DNA of 64,000 bases from Branchiostoma floridae (Eukaryota; Chordata; Leptocardii; Amphioxiformes; Branchiostomatidae). Below, in pieces: positions 20,901 to 31,929 of this stretch. The stretch covers positions 18,830,783-18,894,782 of the forward strand of contig NC_049995.1 of NCBI RefSeq assembly GCF_000003815.2. The letters are read 5' to 3'. Made by a program: the position numbers and the translations under genes. The notes under the pieces are model-generated. The model ran no database searches. It saw nothing but the letters and a program-made list of their open reading frames with translations, and was not told the DNA's origin. Within the stretch, counting starts at the first letter, position 1, and every line of letters begins with the position of its first letter.

Positions 20901-22753
20901 AACATGTCAAAGACGTGTTCAATAGGCATGTCTAATAGACATCTCAAATAAATTGTCACTAGCTGTATATTATTCAAGTTACACCCTGTGTACTTTCAAC
21001 AAATCAAAATCATGTAGACTGCTTATCTGTGGATTTGTGAAGTTACGTTCCATTCATTTGCCTTTCAGATATCAAGAGGCAACTGCCTGTTGATGACATC
21101 GAGGTGGGATGCAGTACCCGGACCAAACACCAGAGCTGGACCCGCCTGTCTGCCCTGAACCTGTTCTCGGACGCCCTGCCGCTCCATCTGCAGGCAGCCG
21201 CGAGTCTGGAGTACCAGGGCTTCTCCTACAGCCTGGTCCGGGCTCTGGTGCAGAAGGACCGGCTCAGAGAACACCAGATGAGGCAGGCCATCCAGAACCT
21301 CAGGAACGCAGAGGTGGATTCCAACACGCTCCGTCAGAAGGCAGAGGTGGATTCCAACACGCTCCGTCAGAAGGCAGAGGTGGATTCCAACACGATCATG
21401 ACTTTGCACTCCAAGCTCAACATCACAGAGAACAGGCTGAAGGAAGCTCTTGAGACGATCGCGGTTCTTCAAGAAAAGATGAAGCAGGCTCAAGAATACG
21501 CAGAGAACGCCGCCAAGCATGTGACATCCCACGTGACGGAGTACAGGGGAGAGAAGCCGCCTGGAGGCTGGGCACATGAGTACAGGGGAGAGAAGTCGCC
21601 TGGAGGCTCTCCACTGGAGTACAGGGGAGAGAAGCCGCCTGGAGGCTGGTCGTCACAGGTCGAGAAGGCTGATTCAGCTACACAGACACACCAAACGGAT
21701 CCTTTTGGTACTACAGGGATACCTGGAGATGTGGGCGGTGACAAGGTTGGAGCAGACCCGACTGTAAAGGAAGAAGTCGGGAAAACTCCAAGACAAGACT
21801 CTGGCAGTGGAAGCAATGGAAAAGAGGATGTTCTCGGTACAGAAGCACTCGAGCAAGAGCGACAAACTGCGGGGACAGAAGGAACTGCATCTGGCTCTAC
21901 TGGGGACAGGAAGCAGCGTGTGATCACTTTTGGCGTGATGGGAACAGAACCTAGAGAGTTTCTTGACCCACGTGGCGTTGTGGTGTCGCCTAGCAACGAG
22001 ATATTTGTCGCTGATCGCGGCAACGAGCGAGTCCAAGTCCGCAGCACGGAGGGGGTTTACCTGCGCCACTTCCCAACAGTTGTACCGGGTACAGGGGATA
22101 AGGACATGCAGCCACATGATGTCTGTATGGACGGTAACGGCACGCTGTGGGTAGTGGGGCGGGGAGAGACAACCGATCATGTTGTACAGTACAGCACGGA
22201 CGGGACCGCCATGGCGGGGTTTGACCTGAAGAAGATCGGTTATTCCCGCGGTATTGCATTGAACATGCGCACTAACCACATCCTGGTGACTGATGCAGAC
22301 CAAGGTGCAGTTCATGTGTTCCGTCCGGACGGCTCCCTGGTGCGGACAGTCCGGCATCCACGGGGTGGGGAGATGAAACGCCCGGGGTACATCACTGTGG
22401 ACGGGGAAGGGAACATTCTTGTGTCGGACTGGGACAGTAACTTTGTCTACGTGTATGACGCGTCCGGGAAGTTCCTGTTCCAGTTCGGAGGTTGGGGAAG
22501 TGGTGAAGATCAGCTTTGGAATCCTGCAGGCATCTGTACAGACAGCTCCGGGCACATCATCGTGGTAGATACTGGGAACGAGAGGATTCAAATCTTCACA
22601 CGTCACGGCGAATTTGTCCGTGCCGTCCGTACTGGGTTTCAGCCGGTTGGCTTGGCTTTGGGACCGGAAGGGCAGCTGGTTGTGACCAGTCGATGGAACC
22701 GCACTGTGACTGTATTTACTACTGAGTTCCTGACCACTGAGTTAGATCTTTGA
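17974..22753 (+). CDS. DED - coiled coil - NHL family gene, copy 2; exon 2 interrupted, C-terminus altered
   Basis: Exon 1 is 17974-18556 (DED with RQDL, then a long tail of eleven 7-residue ENPDLQP-type repeats). Exon 2 starts at 18804 and matches its paralogs to 18914. Foreign sequence then brings an in-frame TAA at 18926-18928. The exon 2 end reappears at 20608-20648. Exon 3 is 21069-22753, with two AEVDSNTLRQK units plus a partial one, three 13-residue repeats, an acidic linker and a full NHL propeller. If the insertion were absent the frame would be consistent (about 856 residues). The end differs from its relatives: four bases are missing before the usual PNY stop, so the protein runs on to FLTTELDL. 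The gene is probably broken if the assembly is right. Two gaps flank the insertion, so misassembly or a heterozygous insertion is also possible. Confidence 0.75.
18271..18522 (+). repeat. 21-nt coding repeat (ENPDLQP), about 11 units
   Basis: In-frame 21-base units of the GAAAATCCCGACCTGCAGCCG type give a proline-rich heptapeptide tail after the DED. Other copies have only one to six units. The tail is likely disordered. Confidence 0.8.
18932..19174. other. Assembly gap (243 N)
   Basis: Run of N at the left edge of the insertion in copy 2. Confidence 1.
19904..20607. other. Assembly gap (704 N)
   Basis: Run of N hiding the right end of the insertion and most of exon 2 of copy 2. Confidence 1.
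21310..21396 (+). repeat. 33-nt coding repeat, copy 2
   Basis: Two full AEVDSNTLRQK units plus the terminal partial unit lie in the coiled coil. Confidence 0.7.
21539..21655 (+). repeat. 39-nt coding minisatellite, 3 units, copy 2
   Basis: Three units (GGWAH, GGSPL and GGWSS variants). This is the shortest fully visible array in the family. Confidence 0.8.
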
Positions 22754-23090
22754 TAAAGATTGAATGTTGACAGGACTTACCCATTCTAACCAATTATCCG
22801 GCCTACTTCGTGATGACTGAGGAACGGATGGACGGGGCGGAGGGCGGTACCGACTTCCTACGACCTTTGACCCATCGCTCAGGCAATATTTTTGGAAAAT
22901 CCTGAAGACGACCAGAGCATTCCGTGATTCCCGAAAGCTCATTTTGTTATCCATCTTCATATTGCTTCGTTCAACTACATAGATCTATGCTTAAAATACA
23001 CTTAATGCGAAAGTCGAATCTTTTAATAGCAAACGTGTCTAAAAACCATGGTAACTTTCGGGTATGTCTGATTTGACAGATCAAAGCTTT
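22754..23090. other. 3' flank of copy 2 (type B)
   Basis: Non-coding. It begins GATAAAGATTGAATGTTGAC and is nearly identical to the flank of copy 3 (30708 onward) and related to that of copy 5. It differs from the type A flank of copies 0, 1, 4 and 6. Confidence 0.5.
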
Positions 23091-24330
23091 ATTAATTGAT
23101 TATTGCTTCGTAAATAGCTTTGCAGACTCAAAGGTCTTGCATGGCCATGGAATTCCTTTTAAACATCGTACATTGGTATTAATCAATTGGCAACACTGTG
23201 ATATTAAAAAAAAATCATCTTGTATATTTTCTAATTTTGCGAAGACGGAATGAAGTTGAGAAGAATGACAGACTCGTCACAGACTCGAGGGTACCCTTCA
23301 GTTTGGCCGATGGTCACGAGTATCCAATCCGCAGTAGTTTATCGACAATGGTTAAACGATGTGTGATTTTTTTACCTGTAACATCACCATTTATCATCAG
23401 CTGACGAAATACAAACTAAATACAAACATCTGCACCATGTCTAAAGATCGCAATTAACACGTCTTTGATATCAGCGGTTGAATTTTGTGGGGATCCCGAT
23501 TGAATTGAAATGGATACTTTACGGTGTCGTATTTGGACCCAAAAAAGCTCTGCTTTCTTTGGATAAAAGGATCATTTCTTTGTAGTCTAATTTATGAAAT
23601 TGAGTACCAACCATAAATTGCCAGAGAGGAGAGAAGAGACTCGGAAGCTATATTACGGCTGGATACCAGGCTACTGTGTAACACCCGAGAAAGAGACGCG
23701 GCCAAATGAGAAGCATTGACAGACATAAAATATCTCACAAGGAGTTCTAGCGGTAAATAAATGACGAAACTGAATGCTATTAAACTGAATGAACTGAATG
23801 TTCTATAGAAATAAACAACGAGATTCTGCATAACCATCGTTGACTGGGCTTCAGATAAGGACCAACGAGGTTCTTAAAAGAAGGTACATATCAACTGTCT
23901 TATCTAATTCGTGTGGGAACAAAGCGGCCATGTCGTAACATTGTAGAACATCCTTGTGACGAGAAAGTTTAACGAACAAATTGTCTAAATGTTGTTTCTG
24001 ATATAATCATAGTGCCGCCATTTAATCTCAAAGGAAATGTTGGAAAGAAATATTTGGGCCTCTAGTATATGTCGTGATGCAACTTCACACTAACGGATAC
24101 TGCTGATACTACAGGAATTTTACAAATCACATATGTTCGGTGACGCCCAATCAGTATTAATGGAAACCTAGCTTACTGTATCCGGAACTATTTTCGTCAC
24201 TAGCGGGTCGTTCTCTCGTATTTCAGTTAACAGACCGGAGACGCTTATTCCTGTATTACCAGCAGTATCCGCTAGGTGTAAAGCTGCACCTGCCATCTCA
24301 CATTACCCCGTGACTCATCAAAGTCTAACG
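23090..24330. repeat. Intergenic array unit copy
   Basis: Same landmarks as at 800-2457 (GATATCAGCGGTTGAATTT near 23467, GCCGCCATTTAATCTC near 24013, AGTATCCGCTAGGTG near 24262) with local deletions. No gene is supported. Confidence 0.65.
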
Positions 24331-24924
24331 GGTACCGAGTTTACTCTGCAACTGCCACGTTTACTCGTCGGGAAATAAAACGCCAAGAGATTCCCAACAG
24401 GTCACGTTTCCTTCTAATTATTTGAAGGTTATACGGGCATTTGTTGCTGGGAAACGTGATACGAAATGACTGCGTTAGTGACGTCAGCGTAACAGATTAC
24501 TGTCGGTAAACACAAGTGGTGTTCTTAAACTATAATTTTCACAAACACATTTATCTTTTTATTGGTTTGGCTGTTTATGACGCACTTCCAGGGCTGCTAC
24601 AAAGGCCCAGCCTTGCAGACAGAGACAAGACAGTTTATCACTTGTTTGTTATCACAAGTAACACTTGTTTGTTACTTGTGTGATCATCTGCTCTTCCTTG
24701 CGTTTATAGATTTATAGTGTTTTTGGCATCTATCAGTATCATGATCTCTAACTCCGCCCCTTCGGCAGGTCCGCGTGACGTGTTCATGGTTGAAGGACAA
24801 ACACTCCAGGATTGGTGAGCTGATAAAGGCCACATATAAGTATTCTGTGCTAATAAATATGTTTGAAGGGGCAGCTGTGTGGGCCTGTCAAACCGTCTTT
24901 TGACAGCTGAAATCTAGATAAGTT
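24331..24924. other. Non-coding spacer with a degraded GC-box module
   Basis: A degraded form of the upstream module lies at about 24730-24820 (CCGCCCCTTCGGCAGGTCCG, GTGACGTGTTCATGGTTG) and lacks the CRE. It resembles 33900-34440 before copy 4. It probably served the gene now represented only by the NHL fragment that follows. Confidence 0.4.
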
Positions 24925-25300
24925 ATTATGGATAATTGGGATGACGAGCTTGGAGAAGATCCGACTGTGCACGAAGAAGACAAGGCAAGACTCGTGCATT
25001 GGAAGAGGGGATGTTCTGGGTTCAGAAGCAACCATGCAAGAACGACAAACTGCGGGAATGGAAGGAACTGCATCTGGCCCTACTGGAGACTTGAAACAGA
25101 ACGTGATCAGGTTTGGTGGGGAAGGATCAGAACCGGGAAAGTTTCATTACACACGCGTGGTTGTGGTGTCACCTAGCAACGAGATTTTTGTGGCTGATGC
25201 AGCAACAGGCGAGTCCAAGTCCACAGCACGGAGGGGTTTACCTGCGCCACTTCCCAACAGCTGTACCGGGTACAGAGGATACAGACATGCATCAGGACAC
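24925..25300 (+). pseudogene. NHL-end fragment of a family gene
   Basis: Fragments equivalent to the acidic linker and first NHL blade are readable: GEDPTVHEEDKA, then GDVLGSEATMQERQTAG, then FGGEGSEPGKF and SPSNEIFVADA. They lie in different frames, with at least one shift near 24970 and another near 25196. No upstream DED, exon 2 or coiled coil accompanies it, and the last five blades are missing. It ends by fusion to the dispersed repeat at about 25300. Confidence 0.8.
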
Positions 25301-26010
25301 CAGTTGTGTTGGATCCTATTGCCTCAAGGTAACATGAACAGTGACAATGATGCATGTCCGCCATGACAGTCAGACTAAAACAAAACACACCGTCTTTGTC
25401 TTCTTTACCTTCTTTCCACTAAGACAATTTTACCCACGTCTCTCTGAGGTCATTACATTCCTTACCATAACCGTAGCCACTCAGAATTACAGCATGATAC
25501 CTAACGTCCTAAAGCTCACAAGGCCTGTCCAAATAAAGATACATGGCTGACATGTAGGTGCTAACAACAGTTTCAATAGAAAAGAATGTGCTTTTTTGGC
25601 GTTTCAGGAATGACTAATGACTCCTGTACGTGTTTCCAGCACGGCCACAGCGTACGGAGTCCAAGTTTGTTTTACTCCCGTCGGCCTTTGCGCGAGTAAT
25701 CTACCTGACAGGAACCCGGAAGTACTGCAGCAACTGAAGCGCGTCGCGCGGACTACCCGTGTAGTTGTACTACGGGTCTTTCCAAAGAGATCAACGTCCT
25801 TAAGTGTATTATTACGGGGAGTCCTCTGTCAACGGACCGAGCACACAGTTAAGTGCACAAACAGATTTCAGCAGAAACGTGCGGCTTGCACGTTGCACCT
25901 TAAGGCGTCCTTCGTGCCATTCTTCACACAGGTGAGATTTCACACCTGCTTTACTTCACACTTCGTAACTTCGCATGTCAGCAAGGAGGTCGATTTAGCT
26001 CAAAGGCTCT
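25300..26010. repeat. Dispersed block R3 upstream of copy 3
   Basis: This is homologous to 47660-48270 upstream of copy 5 (shared words CTTTGCGCGAGTAATCTACC and GAAGCGCGTCGCGCGGACTA). Its first 80 bp also resemble 43390-43500 and 62210-62300. The block ends at CACACAG|GTGAGA (25931/25932), the candidate non-coding exon donor. The open frame at 25617-26012 is interrupted in the homologous block, so it is not supported as a gene. Confidence 0.6.
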
Positions 26011-26509
26011 AAATACTCCTTGGTATCTTGAGACTTAAATCGTTCTGCATGTGCTTTAAAAGGACGATTGATCTCTTGTATCAGAGGAAATCATAGGAAT
26101 TTTCAAGAAGTTCTCATTTTATTGGATGGTATACAGGCATCTGCTATTCTTAAACATGAATATCGTCTGAGATACACTCTCCGTTTAAGGGTATCTCCGT
26201 AGGACATTGGGTTTTCACAACCACACTTTGAATATTCTTAACTAGTGTTGAACATGTAAATATATGTTATTTGCGGTAAGTACCTACGGTCGCCATAAAC
26301 AATGACCCCACCCCCTCGCCACGTCTGTGTGACTTGTCACCGGTGCTGAACAGCACAAACATTACGAAGTCGGGAGCTAATAACGGCGACATATTTGTCT
26401 TTGGATCTACAATGATCATGTCAAACTGCAGTTTTACGCCTGCAATTTGAATAGTATAATTCATTATGAAAAATTAAGATGATAAACCTGCTAGTGTTAT
26501 GTTATTTGT

Positions 26510-26630
26510 GACAAGGACCTATCAGTGTCCTGATCTCTGCCCCGCCCCTCGGCACGTCCGCGTGACGTGTTAATAATTGTTGGACAGAACAAACTCTTCC
26601 GACTGTGGTCTGAGCTGACGTCACGGTGAG
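26510..26630. promoter_or_regulatory. GC-box/CRE module a, upstream of copy 3
   Basis: It contains GCCCCGCCCCTCGGCACGTC, GCGTGACGTGTTAATAATT, GGACAGAACAAACTC and the CRE TGACGTCA at 26616-26623. Confidence 0.5.
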
Positions 26631-26952
26631 GGCCAAGCACTGGGAGATGTAAACAATTTCACCACGAGTACAAATTAGGCTTAGCGAGGGTTCAACGGTG
26701 CTTACTCCACAGATGTTAACGTTGGTACTTAAATAGGAGTATTGCTAAAGGTAATGTTTAAAGAAACTTAACCCCAGCGTCGGTGAAAGTATAATAGCCA
26801 CATATATTGGTTTACTGGTTTACTGAGATACATTTAGCTCATATATATGTCTTCTATGTTTACAGAACTAGATGACTGGGTGTGTCAAACAGTAGTTTTA
26901 CACCTGCAGTTTCAGCAATCTATGTTCTATGAACGTGTAAGTATGTTATTTG

Positions 26953-27072
26953 TGGCACAAGGCCTTATCAGTGTCCTGATCTCCACCCCGCCCCTCGGCC
27001 CGTCCGCGTGACGTGTTAATGATTGTTGGACAGGACAAACTCTCAGGAGGGGTCTGAGCTGACGTCACGGTG
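26953..27072. promoter_or_regulatory. GC-box/CRE module b, upstream of copy 3
   Basis: It contains CCCCGCCCCTCGGCCCGTCC, GTGACGTGTTAATGATTG, GGACAGGACAAACTC and the CRE TGACGTCA at 27060-27067. Confidence 0.5.
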
Positions 27073-27550
27073 AGGGTAAGGTGCTCGGAGATTCACAAAC
27101 AACTACGGCACAAGTTCCAACTGAGCTGAGTGTGGAATGTTGCTCAGTCCCCAGGAGTTAACGCTGTTACTTTGATACGATTACAGTAGAATGTATCTTT
27201 GTCAGATATCCAGAAAGAAGACAGTAAGCTGGTACAAGTTTTGAACTGCGTACGCGCAGGGTCAAAGGTGAAGGCCCCTAAAAGCCCATGAGTTTTTGTG
27301 TTGTTGAGACACAGGTCGAGACGTTTTTTTTTTTTTTCATGTCTCGGGGACTTCAACTTAGAGGGATTATCCAAATGCATCACATTTCAAAGTGCAGAAA
27401 TTACTTTGTTATTTAACCTTCTATCCTGACAAATCGCCATAGCTATGCGGCTACCATCCTGTAGCTATATGTACGTCTTTTTATCCTTTTAGACGTACAA
27501 CGTGTGCAGAGTAAGATCAGTTCAGTGACGTTCCATCGTCTGTTTTCAGG

Positions 27551-30500
27551 ATGGCAGGTCCGGTCAGAGAAAGAGTCACAGATGCCGACAGGCGCCATTT
27601 TGATTTTATGCAAACCTTGCTCCGTATTTCCGATGAACTGACAGAAGAGGAAACGGCAAACGTGAAGATCTTCTGCCTACATCTGATTCCTAAGGGCCAA
27701 CTGGCACAGCTCAGGCGGGCAATGGACGTTTTCGTCAAGCTCATGGAACTGGACAAAATTGACCAGGAGAATCTAGATTTTATTAAAGAGATCTTGGAAA
27801 GAATCGGCAGACAGGACCTGATTCGGGACGTTCTGCGGCGGTTCCAGCCACCTGACCGAGAGATTCCGGAAAATCCCGAACTCCAGCCGCCTGGCCGAGA
27901 GATTCCGGAAGATTCCGAACTCCAGCCGGAAACCCCCGAACTGCAGCCGGAAACCTCCGAACTGCAGCCGGAAACCTCTGAACTGCTCCCCGAAACCCCC
28001 GTACTGCCGCCAGAAAACCCTGAACCCCAACCAGAAAACCCAGAACTCCAACCAGGTGAAAGCAATTCATATGAAGCCAATGAAGGTGATTTTTAATGTA
28101 TTAACATACAATTATTTCTAACGCCTTACTATTTTATACGCTTTTATATTTCTACAACGTCAAGTACAGCTTTCCTAGTCCAAAACTCTCATTTCTACGT
28201 GGAGAAGAATGTAGAAATATTTGAGATGTTTTTGAGATATTTCTGTAAATTCCTGTTTTAATTGGCATGAACGTGTCAATGTGTCTGCAAATTCATTTTT
28301 GATTAACTTTAACATATCAATAATTATTCATTGAAGGAACAACAACGTCCAACATCTACGTGGTCGTACATGGCACAATGCGCATGATCCAGGAAACTCT
28401 AGATCATCTTAGAAACCGCCTGGCAACGTTATGTGGCACCAGAAGGTCACAGGTCAAGTTCAGAGGTTACAAGAAGCACAAGAGCATCCTGGTGCTCTTC
28501 TCCATACCGCGGGAGAACACGGCGGTGCTGAGGCACATGGCGGATCACTCCGATCCGAGACTTGTCTACATGGGCGTCATATCACTGCAGATCGACGCTG
28601 AAGTTCCCATCAAAGTCCAACAGGAGGAGCCGTTGTACGGTGAGTTGACTTCTTTTGCTCTTAATATATTCACAGTTGTCAGTTTCAGAGTCAGGTTCAT
28701 TAAGACATCGTTACTAAATGTAACAGTGTTGAATTGGCTTTCATGTTCATATGTACTAACCTTTCTATTGCAGACCATCGAAGCTTATCAGAGATTAAAC
28801 ATATGAAAGAAAATTGAATGTCTCATTTTGACAAAACAGTACTTTTGATCTACCACATGACTTAAATCGCCAGCAGGTCTGCTAGACAAAGTTTGCTATA
28901 CAAATTGATACAGATGTTGACCCCCACTACACTTTGAAAAGCAGGTATTTGTCGTGATGTCATTTCAATCCTTATGTTTCATGATGTCACATATCACTTA
29001 CGTATCTGTTCAGATGTCAAGAGGCAGTTGCCTGTCGATGACATCGAGGTGGGATGCAGTACCCGGACCAGACACCAGAGGGTGCCCCAGAGCTGGACCC
29101 GCCTGTCTGCCCTGAACCTGTTCTCGGACGCCCTGCCGCTCCATCTGCAGGCAGCCGCGAGTCTGGAGTACCAGGGCTTCTCCTACAGCCTGGTCCGGGC
29201 TCTGGTGCAGAAGGACCGGCTCAGAGAACACCAGGTGAGGCAGGCCATCAAGAACCTCAGGAACGCAGAGGTGGATTCCAACACGCTCCGTCAGAAGGCA
29301 GAGGTGGATTCAAACACGATCATGACTTTGCGCTCCAAACTCAACATCACAGAGAACAGGCTAAAAGAGGCTCTTGAGACGATCGAAGTTCTTGAAGAAA
29401 GCTGCAGCAGGCCCAAGAATACGCAGAGAAAGCCGCCAAGCAGATGACATCCCACGTGACNNNNNNNNNNNNNNNNNNNNNNNNNNNNNNNNNNNNNNNN
29501 NNNNNNNNNNNNNNNNNNNNNNNNNNNNNNNNNNNNNNNNNNNNNNNNNNNNNNNNNNNNNNNNNNNNNNNNNNNNNNNNNNNNNNNNNNNNNAAGCCGC
29601 CTGGAGGCTGGTCGAAAGAAGTTGAGAAGGCAGATGTAGAGTCACAGACCCACCTAGCGGGTCCTCTAGGTAGCACAGGGAGACCTGAAGACGTGGGCGA
29701 CAAGGCTGGAGAAGACCCAACTGTAAAGGAAGAAGACAAAACAGCTGCAATGCAAGACTCTGGCAGTGAGAGCGATGGAAGAGTGGAAATCCTCGGTACA
29801 GAAGCACCCGGGCAAGAGCGACACACAGCGGGGACAGAAGGAGCGGCATCTCGCTCTACTGGGAAGTTGGATCAGGGTGTGATCACTTTTGGTGGGGAAG
29901 GATCAGAACCTGGAAAGTTTCGGCTCCCACGTGGTGTTGTCTTGTCGCCTAGCAACGAGATATTCGTGGCTGATTATAACAACAGGCGAGTCCAAGTCCA
30001 CAGCACAGAGGGGGTTTACCTGCACCACTTCCCAACAGTTGTACCGGGTACAGGCAAGGACATGCAGCCACATGATATCTGTATGGACGGTAACGGCACG
30101 CTGTGGGTAGTGAGGCGGGGAGAGACAGCTCACCATGTTGTACAGTACAGCACGGACGGGACCGTCATGGCGGGGTTTGACCTGGAGAAGATCGGTTATT
30201 TCCGCGGCATTGCAGTGGACATGCGCACTAACGACATCCTGGTAACTGATGCAGACCAAGGTGCAGTTCAGGTGTTCCGTCCGGACGGCTCCCTGGTGCG
30301 GACAGTCCGGCATCCACGGGGTGAGATGTTACGCCCATGGTACGTCACTGTGGACGGGGAAGGGAACATTTTTGTGTCGGCCTGGAACAATAACTATGTC
30401 TACGTGTATGACGAGTCCGGGAAGTTTCTGTTCCAGTTTGGAGGTGAGGGAAGTGGTGAAGGTCAGCTGAAGGGTCCTCGAGGCATCTGTACAGACAGCT

Positions 30501-30682
30501 TGGGGCACATCCTCGTGGCGGACTCTGGGAACGAGAAGATTCAGATCTTCACACGTCACGGCAAGTTTGTCCGGACCGTCCGTACTGGGTCTAAGCCGGG
30601 AGGCCTGGCTGTGGGACCGGAAGGTCAGCTGGTTGTGACCGATCTGTGGAACCACACTGTGACTGTATTTCCTAACTACTGA
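27551..30682 (+). CDS. DED - coiled coil - NHL family gene, copy 3; frameshift and gap in exon 3
   Basis: The exons are 27551-28085, 28337-28639 and 29014-30682. The DED carries RQDL and a proline-rich tail mixing ENPELQP and ETPELQP units. The intron 1 donor is weak (GAAG|GTGATT). In exon 3, the family's GAAGAAAAGCTGC is GAAGAAAGCTGC at about 29395-29405. One A is missing, which shifts the coiled coil out of frame and gives a stop soon after (29445-29447). A gap (29461-29593) covers most of the 13-residue repeats. The downstream linker and six-blade NHL domain are open and read in the frame expected if the missing base were present. A homopolymer sequencing error is as likely as a real lesion. 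Terminal residues are TVTVFPNY. Confidence 0.78.
29461..29593. other. Assembly gap (133 N) in the 39-nt repeat of copy 3
   Basis: Run of N exactly where the minisatellite lies. Only the last unit (KPPGGWSKE) is visible. Collapse of the tandem repeat probably caused the gap. Confidence 0.95.
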
Positions 30683-30959
30683 GTTCCTGACCACTGAGTT
30701 AGATCTTTGATAAAGATTGAATGTTGACAGGACTTACCCATACTAACCGATTATCCGGTCTACTTCGTGATGACTGAGGAACGGATGGACGGGGCGAAGG
30801 GCGGTACCGACTTCTTACGACCTTTGACCCATTGCTCAGGCAATACTTTTGGAAAATCACGTGTTCTCAGAAATTGAGTCCTACTTCTATCTGTTCCCAT
30901 CTGTTTCGTCAGTCATCCTGAAGAAGACTTGAGGATTCGGTGATTCCCGAAAGCTCATT
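30683..30959. other. 3' flank of copy 3 (type B)
   Basis: Nearly identical to the flank of copy 2. It contains GATCTTTGATAAAGATTGAA just past the stop. No gene. Confidence 0.5.
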
Positions 30960-31929
30960 ACCTCCATGAAATGTCATGGAATGGAGGTTATATTTTCTGT
31001 TATGTGTCTCTGTCTGTGTAGATGATTACTCAAGAACGGCTGGATGGATTGGTTTCATACTTGTTGTGTTGGTGGGGTGTGATGAAAGCTCGAATCAAGG
31101 AGATTTTGGACGCCGTATCTGTCGTTATAATTGATGTAATAATATCAGAAATCACCCCTATATTTGAGTTATATTGGTACAGGCATCGTGCTTTATGTGT
31201 TTGTTAATGGGCTTAGCTGCAAGCAGATAGTGAGGTGACAGCTGCTTGGGGAACCCCCAGTAGGATGTCTCACATACTGTACTGCTGATCTGAGTGACAT
31301 GGTGATTAAAATGCCATTAGGTCCTCTCATCTTAGATGGGTTGGGTGTCAGTTTTATGGGCGATACAGATGGTCTGATTTCGTTGCGATAAGGGACAGTT
31401 GTTAGTTGTCTCTAATGGTACTTTTTTAGCAGACGGGGTTGGCGCCAAGTATTCATCTTACAGTTGGTGTAGGGCTGTCAGAGGAAAGTTTGCATCTCGA
31501 TTTTGTACCGTGTGAACAGCTGATGTTATGACATATTGGTGGAAAATCAAATCACCATCTGACTAAAGTTGGCCACATCCCTTCTTCTTTCTGAGTTTCC
31601 CAACTTCCTCCCACCACACCGCTCTGAGGCACATAGTCGAACCTCAATAATGCTGACAACCTTAGACAGTTTAAATGCCAAACATCAAGCTTAAGGAACA
31701 CCACGCTACCATATGCCGTCGACCTCTTAAACGCACATTACACAATTAGGTGTCACATTTTAATAATTACTAATCAGATGGACATCCTCTGTGTCATTAA
31801 ATAAATACACCGCTACTTTCCCATAACATTTATAACAATTACCATCAAATACAACCGACTATAAACATACATACCATCCACAAAAAAGCAATAAATATTT
31901 CATGGAGGTATGAGGTCCCCGAACTCTAG
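30960..31929. mobile_element. About 970 bp element inserted in the type B flank
   Basis: The equivalent of the empty site is visible after copy 2, where AAGCTCATTTTGTTATCC (near 22935) is continuous. Here it is split between AAGCTCATT (30959) and TTTATTATCC (31930). The ends are inverted, with ACCTCCATGAAAT on the left and ATTTCATGGAGGT on the right. The right end CCCCGAACTCTAGT is the reverse complement of the start of the 34785 element (CTAGAGTTCGGCG). No transposase frame was found. Confidence 0.65.

Larger units (their letters stand above)
26010..27550. other. Upstream region of copy 3, non-coding
   Basis: It contains the two GC-box/CRE modules listed separately, a third degenerate module at 26300-26400 (CCCCCTCGCCACGTCTGTG) and a poly-T run near 27330. 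The ATG-exon acceptor CTGTTTTCAG ends at 27549. Confidence 0.5.

Noticed and set aside
25617-26012. 131-codon frame upstream of copy 3
   Set aside because: The homologous block at 47900-48270 has stops and indels in this frame, and the frame crosses the conserved donor at 25931. It is treated as chance.
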